Below, in pieces: positions 55,266 to 64,000 of a DNA stretch of 64,000 nt (position 1 is the first letter of the stretch; each line of letters opens with the position of its first letter). Source of the DNA: Epinephelus fuscoguttatus (taxonomy: Eukaryota > Chordata > Actinopteri > Perciformes > Serranidae). The DNA is taken from NCBI RefSeq assembly GCF_011397635.1, contig NC_064770.1, positions 2,542,640 to 2,606,639 of the forward strand. The letters are read 5' to 3'. The translations under genes were made by a program, and so were the position numbers. The notes under the pieces were generated by a model, which saw only the letters and a program-made list of their open reading frames with translations, did not search any database and was not told where the DNA came from.

Positions 55266-56947
55266 CTAACTATAAGCTTTATCAAAGAGGAAAGTCTTAA
55301 GTCTAGTCTTAAATGTGGAGACAGTGTCTGCCTCCCGGACCGTAACAGGAAGATGATTCCACAGGAGAGGAGCCTGATAGCTAAAGGCTCTGGCTCCTGA
55401 TCTACTTTTGGAGACTTTAGGGACCACGAGTAACCCTGCGTTGTCAGAGCGCAGTGTTCTGGTGGGATAATAAGGCACTATGAGCTCTCTAAGATATGAC
55501 GGAGCTTGACCATTTAGAACTTTATAAGTTAACAGTAGGATTTTAAATTCAATTCTGGATTTTACAGGGAGCCAGTGCAGAGAAGCTAAAACAGGAGAGA
55601 TATGATCGCGTTTATTAGTTCCTGTTAGTACACGTGCTGCTGCATTCTGAATTAGCTGGAGAGTTTTTAAGGACTTACTAGAGCTACCTGATAATAGAGA
55701 GTTACAGTAATCCAGCCTAGAGGTAACAAAAGCGTGGACCAATTTTTCTGCATCTTTTCGGGTCAGGATAGGCCTAATTTTCACAATATTACGCAGATGA
55801 AAAATGCAGTCCATGAGGTTTGTTTTAAATGAGAATTAAAAGACAAATCTTGATCAAATATTACTCCGAGGTTTCTTACGGTAGTGCTAGAGGCCAGAGC
55901 AATGCCATCAAGAGAAACTATGTCATCAGATAAAGAGTCTCTGAGTTGTTTGGGGCCAAGAACAATAACTTCAGTTTTGTCTGAATTTAACATCAGGAAA
56001 TTGGTGCTCATCCAAGTTTTTATGTCCTTAAGGCAATTATGGAGTTTAGTTAATGATTAGTTTCTTCCTGGCTTCATCGACAAATACAACTGAGTATCAT
56101 CCATAACAATGGAAATTTATAGAGTGATTTCTAATGATGTTACCTAAAGGAAGCATATATAGAGTAAATAGGATTGGTCCGAGCACAGAACTCATGGAAC
56201 TCCAAAACAAACTTTAGTACGTAAGGACGATTCATTATGAACGTGAACAAACTGAAAACGATCAGATAAATAAGATTTAAACCAGCTTAGTGCAGAACCT
56301 TTTAGGCCAATTAAGTGATCCAGTCTCTGCAGTAGAATTTGATGGTCAATTGTGTCAAACGCCGCACTAAGATCTAATAAAACAAGTACAGAGACAAGTC
56401 CTTTGTCTGAAGCAATCAGAAGGTCATTTGTAATTTTAACTAGTGCTGTCTCAGTGCTATGATGCACTCTAAATCCTGACTGAAATTCCTCAAATAAATT
56501 ATTATCATGGAGAAAATCACACAGCTGGTTCATGACTACTTTCTCAAGGATCTTTGACATAAAGGGAAGATTAGATATTGGTCTATAGTTGGCTAACACC
56601 TCTGGATCCAGGGTGGGCTTTTTTAGTAGAGGTTTAATTACAGCTACCTTAAAAGACTGTGGTACATAGCCTGTTAATAAGGATATATTGATCATATCTA
56701 ATACATGAGTGTTAACTAAAGGAAAGACCTCCTTAAGTAACCTAGTTGGGATGGGGTCTAAGAGACACGTTGATGATTTGGATGAAGAAATCACTACAGT
56801 CAATTCTTGAAGAGAAATTGGGGAGAAGCAATCTAAATATATATTAGGTTTTACAGCTGTGTTTGAGGTTAGATAGGTACTATCTGAGGACAGGAGGTCA
56901 TGAATTTTGCCTCTAATAGTTAGAATTTTGTCATTAAAAAAGCTCAT
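55266..56947 (-). pseudogene. L2-like ORF2, reverse transcriptase and C terminus
   Basis: RT frame 56947-56192: LLDPIPTRLLKEVFP, ANYRPISNLPFMSKILEKVV, SGFRVHHSTETALVKI and LLDLSAAFDTIDH (motif A with catalytic Asp). Motif B (GVP...) ends in a shift near 56190. Motif C at 56094-56106 reads tatg-gatgat, where two bases appear lost from the expected Tyr-Ala-Asp-Asp codons. The C-terminal frame 55814-55266 has [30 protein letters not shown] and SGARAFSYQAPLLWNHLP, typical of L2/CR1. Inactive. Confidence 0.87.
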
Positions 56948-57463
56948 AAAATCATTACTACTAAGGGCTAAAGGAATACAAGGCTCAATAGAGCTTTGAC
57001 TCTCAGTCAGCCTGGCTACAGTGCTGAAAAGAAACCTGGGGTTGTTCTTATTGTCTTCTATTAAAGCTGAGTAATAGTTTGCTCTGGCATTGCGGAGGCC
57101 CCTCTTATAACTTTTGAGACTGTCTGTCCAGATTAAATGAGATTCTTCCAGTTTGGTTAATCGGCAATTCCTTTCAAACTTTCGTGATATTTGTTTTAAC
57201 TTACGGGTTTGAGAGTTATACCAAGGAGCGAATTTTCTTTGCTTTTTTAACTTCTTTTTAAGAGGAGCTACAGAGTCAAGTGTTGTTTGCAGCGAGCCTA
57301 CGGCGCTATCGACAAAATGATCAAAGTCGGTACGGGAAACCTCTGTTACTGAGGGACTTGGTATTGAATTTAATGACGGAGTAATCTTTTCCTTAAATTT
57401 TGTGACAGCACTATCTGATAAACATCTAGTATAGTAACTGTTGCTGAGTGGCGTGTGATCGAG

Positions 57464-58114
57464 TCACAAGAAATCAAAAGTAATCAGATAATGATCCGAT
57501 AGCGAGGGATTCTGTGGAAAGACTTTTAGGTTATCAATTTCAATTCCATACATCAGAACTAGATCGAGGGTATGGTTAAAACAGTGAGTGGGTTCATGTA
57601 CACCCTGACTGAAGCCAATGGAGTCTAATAATGAGATAAACGCGGTAGCCAGGGAGTCATTATCAACGTCGACATGAATGTTAAAATCACCTACACTAAT
57701 AACTTTATCTGATTTAAGAACTAAACTGGATAAAAACTCTGAGAATTCAGATACAAATACAGAATACGGGCCAGGAGCACGGTACACTATAACAAATAAA
57801 AGTGGCTGCGAGGTTTTCCAGGTCGGATGTAAAAGACTAAGAACAAGGCTTTCAAATGAATTATAATAATAATCTAGCTTAGGTTTAGGGCTGATTAACA
57901 GACTAGAGTTAAAAATGGCTGCAACTCCCCCTCCTCGGCCGCTGCCTCGAGGAATGTGGGTATTACTATGACTGGGAGGAGTGGATTCATTTAGACTGAC
58001 ATATTCATCTTGACACAACCAGGTTTCAGTGAGACTGAGTAAATCAATATGATTATCTGATATTAATTCGTTTACTAACACTGCTTTAGACGATAGATAC
58101 CTGATATTTAACAT
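57464..58114 (-). pseudogene. L2-like ORF2, APE-type endonuclease
   Basis: 216-codon frame with endonuclease motifs: LLSLTETWL (metal-binding Glu), VIVYRAPGPYS, VGDFNIHVD (Asp/Asn), NHTLDLVL and NPSLSDHYLI (catalytic His). This nicks target DNA for target-primed reverse transcription. The order and completeness suggest it was intact until recently; linkage to RT is lost by shifts in 56948-57463. Confidence 0.87.
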
Positions 58115-58338
58115 ATAATTCTCCTGTTTTGTCTTTCTGTCACAGAAGAGGTTTTAATTTTTATGAGGTTGTTATGCACAACTCCTCTTTGTTTAATTTT
58201 AGATTTAAATGATTTAGGTGGTCGGGGGACAGACACCATTTGTATAAAACTATGAAAACTATGGCTGGGTAACTGAACTAGAAGCTCAGAGAAGCGTGTA
58301 GGACTGCGTCTCCGAGTCCTGGTCTCAACTCTGGGTTG

Positions 58339-59060
58339 TCAGGGATTTAAATTACTAATAAAGTTTGCCAGGTTCCTAGAAATGAGAGCAGCTCCATCCA
58401 AAGTGGGATGAATGCCGTCTCTCCTCATGAGACCAGGTTTTCCCCAGAAAGGTTGCCAATTATTAACGAAACCCACATCGTTTGCTGGACACCACCTGGA
58501 CAGCCAGCGATTAAATGATGACATGCGGCTAAACATGTCATCACTGGTCAGATTTGGGAGGGGTCCAGAGAAAACTACGGAGTCCGACATCGTTTTTGCA
58601 TATTCACACACCGAGGCAATATTAATTTTAGTGACCTCCGATTGGCGTAACCGGGTGTCATTGCCGCCGACGTGAATAACAATCTTACTGAATCTACGTT
58701 TAGCTTTAGCCAGCAGTTTTAAATTTGATTCAGTGTCGCCCGCTCTGGCCCCAGGGATACATTTGACTATGGTCGCTGGTGTTGCTAACTTCACGTTCCT
58801 CAGAATAGAGCTGCCAATAACCAGAGTTTTATCCTCAGCGGGTGTGTCGCTGAGTGGGGAAAAGCGGTTGGAAACGTGAACAGGCTGGTGGTGAGCCGTG
58901 GGCTTCGGCTTGGAACTGTGCTTCTGGCGAACTGTAACCCAACCTCCCGGCTGAACGGGAGTTACCGGAGGACAGTTAGCAGAGGCTAAGGCTATGCTAT
59001 GTGGCTCCGCACCGGCTACAACAGCTAAGAGATTAGCGAGAAAGTCGTAGAAAGGAGGAG
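58339..59060 (-). pseudogene. L2-like ORF1 with SGNH esterase-like domain
   Basis: The minus-strand frame ending in TGA at 58339 has [10 protein letters not shown] (Ser block), GARAGD (Gly), [10 protein letters not shown] (Asn block) and DGIHPTLDG (Asp-x-x-His). These are the four SGNH-hydrolase blocks known from ORF1 proteins of CR1/L2 LINEs. The frame extends upstream without ATG to about 59060. The presumed role is in RNP formation or membrane association; exact activity is unknown. Confidence 0.75.
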
Positions 59061-59799
59061 AGCTATAACGTTAAGTGCTTAAACAGAACCAGTGTGGGTT
59101 AAGACTTGAAGTAGACGTTAAAGCAACGTTAAAGCAACTGAAGTGAGAAAGCAGGCTAGTAGAATCCACCAGAGCAGTACAGAGACGCTGTCACAGAAAC
59201 ACCGGAAATGACACAACTCGCTTACCGCAATACGTCAGCACGACCAGTGTGCTCTTGGAAACGTTCAGTGCAGCAGAATTTTTTTGTAGCCTTCCCCAGA
59301 TTTGTGCCTTGCAACAATTCTGTCTCTGAGCTCTGCAGGCAGTTCTTTTGTCCTCATGGCTTGGTTTTTGCTCTGATATGCATTGTCACCTGTGAGGCCT
59401 TTTTATAGAGAGGTGTGTGCCTTCCAAATCATGTCCAATCAATTTGATTTGCCACAGGTGGAGTCCAGTCAAGGTGTAGAAACATCTTGGCAATGGTCAA
59501 GGGGAATGAGAGGCACCTGAGCGGAATTTCAAGTGTTGCTGCAAAGGGTCTGAATACTTATGCAAATGTGATATTTCAGTTTGTCCTTCTTAATAAATTT
59601 GCAAAAAATTCTAATATTCTGTTTTCACTTTGTCATTATGGGGCACTGAGTGTAGATTAAAGTGGAAAAAAAAAAGAATTTAAATGATTGTAGCATCAGG
59701 CTGCAACGTAACAGAAGTGACAAAATTGAAGGGGGTCTGAATACTTTCTGAATGCACTGTATATAAATTAAAGGTTCAACTTTTCAGAGCAAAAACAAG

Positions 59800-60147
59800 T
59801 GTTCTCTTACACCTCCTTTTACATTATAGTTTTGTGGATTTCTTTCTTTTTTCCAAACACAACCTACTTTTGTCTACAGGAGGACAGCATTTCAGTCATT
59901 GTATTATACCCTCTAACATCAGACTGCTCAACACCCTTGAAACACCCTGGAAATTTTTAAATTTATGCATGTGCATTACTTTTAGTAAAAAAATTACAAC
60001 TATTGATCTGTCGACCATCTGACTATCTGATGTTAGTGGGTACAATACAACAACTGAAGTGCTGTACTCTTGCAGACAAAAGTAGGTTGTGTCTGGAAAA
60101 AAGAAAGAAATCTACAAAACTATGTAAAAGGAAGCACAAGAGAACAA
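59800..60147. repeat. foldback with ~125-bp arms
   Basis: 59800-59925 is the near-complement of 60020-60147; both contain TAGTTTTGTGGATTTCTTTC-like and ACAACCTACTTTTGTCT stretches. Spacer about 95 bp. No coding potential. Confidence 0.85.
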
Positions 60148-60589
60148 ATGCGACAGAAAACTTAAAAACCTAAAGCAGTACAATATAAAATATGAAGTTC
60201 ACATAGGCTGAAAGACTTTGATGTTATTGTCTTTGTTTTTGACAGTGTTATTAAAAGTATTCTACAGAAAGATTGCTAAAAAAAAAACCCTCAACATTAC
60301 TTAATTGAGGACAGGGAAGACATGCTAGCATAACATTGGATTTCATTCAGATTTAGATTATGAACATGACAGGTTATATGCTCTCAAAAATGGAACTTTA
60401 CTTTCACAGAAAATTAGGTATATAAACAGTGCACAGCAAGCCGAAAAGGAAATTTATGGGTCAGTGACAAATAAGGGTTGGCAAGATGAGCAATTCAGAA
60501 ATATCTTCAAAAATAGTTTTCAAAGCATGCATCAGATTTGTTAAAATGTGCATTCTGTATTTTTCTTGGTTTTATGTCATTTGAAATGA

Positions 60590-62480
60590 CATTTGCACCA
60601 TTTTTTATGAAAAGTAAGACTGAATGCTCCTGAAAATGTCAAATGGTGTAACCACGAAAGAATGATAAATATTAAATATTTTATCCACCTACAGTAGATT
60701 TAAGTGTACTTATAAAAAATATCTTTATTTGAAAAGCATTAAATTGAAATAAGATATTTTTGGAGTATTTCTATATTTAAATTTTAATGCATTTTGGCAA
60801 TACTGAGCAGGACATTTCCTAGAAACACCCCTTTTTTCTAAATAACGTGTGACAAATTATGTAAAATTTGTTAAAAAACACAGTGTTACACTACAGAGGT
60901 GGATTACATTTATTCCACATTTTACTCCACATTTATTTTCCTGTATATAATCATATTTTTATGAAAAAATACCAGTTACACCAAATGACACTGGGTTGTG
61001 TCAATTGGTGTAACTGGTATTTTTCATAAAAATATGATACACTGCCTGACCATGTTCCTTCTACAGTCAAACACCACTGTTTGGTGAAGGAATTGACACT
61101 GAAAATCAAATATGACAGTCAACAAGGTTAAGTGAACTTGTTTTTTTCATGTTATTTCAGTTCAGAAAAAAGAACATCTGACAACAGTGAGCTAATTTCT
61201 TCTACTGTCAGTTCTTTGCTGAAAATACATTTTACAATCATGTTTCATTTTAAAATTTAACTCATGTTTTGTAACTTAAGTTCTGTTAAGAAAAAAGTCA
61301 CCTGATAACAACTCATAAGGGTGAACTGGTCTACTATTGTGAATATGGTTGATAAAAATTTAATGAGAGAGAAAGTTCAGAAAAAAGAACAGCTGACAAC
61401 AATTAACTAATTTCTTCTACTGTAAATTCTTTGCTAACAACAATCATTTAATTTTAAAATTTAACTCATGTTTCATGTTTTGTATTTTAAATTCTGATAA
61501 GGGAAAAAGTCACCTGACAACAACAACTCTTAAGGACGTAATTGGCCCTTGCTGCAGCATTAGCATTCATTAGCATTCATTTGCATTAGCACTCTATGAC
61601 AAGCCACTTTTTCCTTGTTTGAAACTGGCATCTAATGGGGAAAAATGATTTTATTTATTTAGTTTGATTACTTTAGTTTTCTATAAATGTATCATATATT
61701 GTAATGAAATAGCAGAAATGTAAATAATTGTATTTTACAGACAGAAATTTTAATGTTTGAGTAACACTTCTACTTTAAATGAATTATTGGATTTTTAGGT
61801 ATTTTAAAGCTACTGTACAAGATCAAAAGTAGGGTTTTTTTATAATACATCTTTAATCAGCATCATAAACTACTGATATCTAACAAATTACCATCATAAA
61901 CTGCCAATATTTGACATAATTACCTATAACAGAAGGCTCTTAATAGGAGTCAAATGGTGTAACCAGTTACACCATTTGACATTTCATTTTAAAATCAAAT
62001 TTGACAGGCATTACCATGGACACCTGTGTAAGCACATGGCCTTGGTGGCAATATTTCAAACATATTTTTTAAAGTAAATATTCATTTTAATGATTTTTAT
62101 GAATTATTAATGTTTTTCTAGGGTCATACCATTTGACATGTAAACTTACCAAACCTGACCAGAGTCTAAAAACGTCAATTTATTAGTAATTTTAAGAGAT
62201 TCTAACCTTTTCATGCAGCAGTTGTGATCATCAGGGGTCCTTCTCTGTAATACCATTTCCTGTTACATGGCCTTCTTTACAATATTAACAAAATGGCCTC
62301 TTAAACGGTGGTTACACCACTTGACACTTCATGTAGTTTACTTGACTTTCATGATTCCCCAAATTAAATTTCATATTTAGAACAAATGTATTCCATTACC
62401 TTTACTGAATATAAAAAAAGTAATAATTTAATGCAAGTTTAATTATTTGGTGCAAATTTTTATGGTTACACCACTTAGAC
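60590..62480. repeat. AT-rich core with recurring GTTACACCA-nTTGACA motif
   Basis: The motif or its complement occurs near 60590, 60637, 60972, 60998, 61949, 61966, 62128, 62311 and 62464. Some copies are paired as palindromes (60951-61037 and 61949-61980). A ~213-bp tandem duplication (GTTCAGAAAAAAGAACA at about 61163 and 61375) is also present. No reading frame of note and no family recognised. Confidence 0.7.
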
Positions 62481-62663
62481 ATTTTTGCCATTATCCTCTA
62501 TTATATTCTCTCAAAATATATTAAAAGCAGAAATTTCATACTGGATCCACTCAAAATTAAAGTTTGTAAGTTAATCATACATTTATTTTCAAATTTTAAC
62601 CCTTTTAAATTTGACTAAACCATATGGACACAAAAAAAATAGCATCACGTCATGTGTTTGAGA

Positions 62664-62966
62664 AAGTTCATTCATTCATCTTCTAACCGCTTCATCCTCT
62701 TGAGGGTCGCGGGGGGGCTGGAGCCTATCCCAGCTACATCGGGCGAGAGGCAGGGTACACCCTGGACAGGTCGCCAGTCTATCGCAGGGCTGACACATAG
62801 AGACAGACAACCATTCACGCTCACATTCACACCTATGGACAATTTAGAGTTATCAATTAACCTAGTCCCCAATCTGCATGTCTTTGGACTGTGGGAGGAA
62901 GCCGGAGTGCCCGGAGAGAACCCACGCTGACACAGGGAGAACATGCAAACTCCACACAGAAGGGCT
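62664..62966 (-). repeat. tRNA-headed fish SINE, 5'-truncated
   Basis: Minus-strand copy of the SINE at 13841, with (GAAT)n tail at 62664-62680, GGGATAGGCTCCAGCC and ACATGCAGATTGGGG stretches, ending at the tctgtgtggagtttgcatgt region; the Pol III head is missing. Confidence 0.85.
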
Positions 62967-62970
62967 TGAG

Positions 62971-64000
62971 TTTTCTCTTGAAATTTCTCATAAACTCTAC
63001 AGTAAAATTACATGAAAGTTGATATGGTCATAGTGAGGGTAACCTTAAACAAGAATCATTTTAAAGATATATGTAACCTATTTAGGATTTTTTGGAAAAT
63101 TAATATGTAAAATGATGAAGCTTTGATCAGATTATGTTGCATTTTGAGCAGACTTTATCTTTAAATTTCTCATATATTCTACAGTAAAATTGCATGAAAA
63201 TTGTCTTGAATGTAGTGGTAGTGATCTACAACAAGAATCAATTAAAAGATTGATGTAACCTATGAAGGATTTTTAAAAAATTAATATTTAATATGATGAA
63301 GCTTTGATTACATTTTGTTGTATTTTGAGCAGGCTTTACCTTTATTGTTTTTTTATTTTTTTTCAGGAAATTATGATTATACTTTAGGGTATTTTTTTTT
63401 TTTTTTTTTTTTAGCAGATTATACCCTTAAATTTCTCATAAACTTTACAGTAAAACTGCATGAAAATAGTTTTGGATGTAGTGAAGGTCACCTACAACAA
63501 GAATCCATTGAAAGCTTTATTTAACCTATTAGGGATTTTGTTTTAATTATATTTAATATGAGGAAATTATGATTATACTTTAGGTTATGTTTTTTTTTTG
63601 TTTTGTTTTTTTTGTTAGCAAATTTTACCTTTAAATTTCTCACAAATTCTACAGCAAAATTGTATGAAAATTAATCTGGATGTAGTGGGGGTCACCTACA
63701 ACAAGAATCCATTGAAGGATTTATGTAACCTATGGAGGGTTTCTTTAAATCAATATTTAATATTAGGAAACTTTGATTACATTTTGTTTTGTTTTGAGCA
63801 GACTTAACTTTTAAATTTCTCATAAACTCTACAGTAAAATTGCATGAAAATTATGATATGACCATTGTAGGGGTCATCCAGAATAGGAATGCATTAATAA
63901 AATGTATAACATAATAAACATTTTATTTAGTGACAGGAGAAAAAAAATTGTCAATATTTTTAATTTAGAGTTCCTTTTAAAAAACAGTGCAGTAAAAAAC
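62971..64000 (+). repeat. right inverted arm of the ~180-bp satellite, continuing past window end
   Basis: Five units start with AAATTTCTCATAAACTCTAC-like sequence at 62981, 63163, 63429, 63633 and 63813 (spacings 182, 266, 204, 180). Each contains TAAAATTGCATGAAAATT, GTCACCTACAACAAGAATCC and TATGTAACCTAT. Complement of the arm at 52425-54262. Confidence 0.85.

Larger units (their letters stand above)
55080..59241 (-). mobile_element. L2/CR1-like LINE, 4.2 kb, near full length
   Basis: 7-bp target duplication GACCAGT (55073-55079 and 59242-59248). (ATTG)n tail on the minus strand at 55080-55095. Order 5' to 3' (minus): ORF1 with an SGNH-esterase-like domain, APE endonuclease, RT, C-terminal region, 3' UTR with a (GA)n tract (55132-55198). 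Frames are broken by shifts. Close relative of the truncated copy at 23275-24431. Confidence 0.88.
54280..59759 (-). mobile_element. Tc1-type transposon split by an L2-like LINE
   Basis: TA duplications at 54278-54279 and 59760-59761. Ends CAGTGCATTTAGAAAGTATT (left) and CAGTGCATTCAGAAAGTATT (right, read inward), each continuing TCAGACCC. Removing the LINE (55080-59241) and its 7-bp duplication leaves about 1.3 kb, normal for Tc1. Transposase fragments are at 54611-55077 and 59249-59400, minus strand. Confidence 0.9.

Overview
The window is teleost-fish nuclear DNA, probably from a percomorph. It has one recognisable host gene and is otherwise mostly nested transposable elements. The fish assignment rests on the element mix: Rex1/Babar-like and L2-like LINEs, tRNA-headed fish SINEs, DD38E and DD34E-type Tc1 elements, Kolobok-like TTAA elements carrying THAP domains, a Gmr1-like LTR element and class I fish-type endogenous retroviruses (ERVs). 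The host gene is a two-exon timm29 on the minus strand.

Layout. 1-6920: 3' portion of a degraded ERV (copy 1, plus strand) running gag end, protease, an extra domain, RT, RNase H, integrase, short env, 3' accessory ORF, hairpin/purine-tract repeats and 3' LTR. 6921-8153: Harbinger-like DNA into which copy 1 seems to have inserted. 8154-12077: mostly unassigned, with a candidate solo LTR and an L1 ORF2 scrap. 12078-17507: a 5.4-kb Kolobok-like element (TTAA duplications, THAP exons) carrying a pogo element, itself split by a SINE. 17529-18373: a second TTAA/THAP element. 18426-20053: a nearly intact DD38E Tc1. 20190-45030: a Rex1-like LINE broken by a solo LTR (43349-44370) and by ERV copy 2 (20831-43197, minus strand, GGTG duplication). 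Copy 2 has itself been hit by a hAT element (20903-22555), an L2-like LINE (23275-24431) and a complete Gmr1-like element (24991-31688) with an intact 1517-residue gag-pol. 45031-47850: Harbinger scraps and unassigned DNA. 47918-51436: timm29, with a hAT-like element in its intron. 52425 to the window end: two inverted arms made of a ~180-bp satellite, flanking 8-9 kb that holds a Tc1 interrupted by a 4.2-kb L2-like LINE, a foldback, and an AT-rich core with a repeated palindromic motif.

How parts relate. The two ERV copies belong to one family, so shared oddities are likely real and differences are decay. Both carry two H-x-[T]-x motifs between protease and RT, reminiscent of 2H phosphoesterases; a post-env ORF with a coiled-coil-like C terminus; and three tandem hairpin plus purine-tract units in front of the 3' LTR. 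Copy 2 also has a second complete LTR and primer-binding site (tRNA-Lys type) inside the leader that follows its own tRNA-Arg type site. Exact target-site duplications give the insertion order. No CRISPR, rRNA or genuine tRNA gene was seen.
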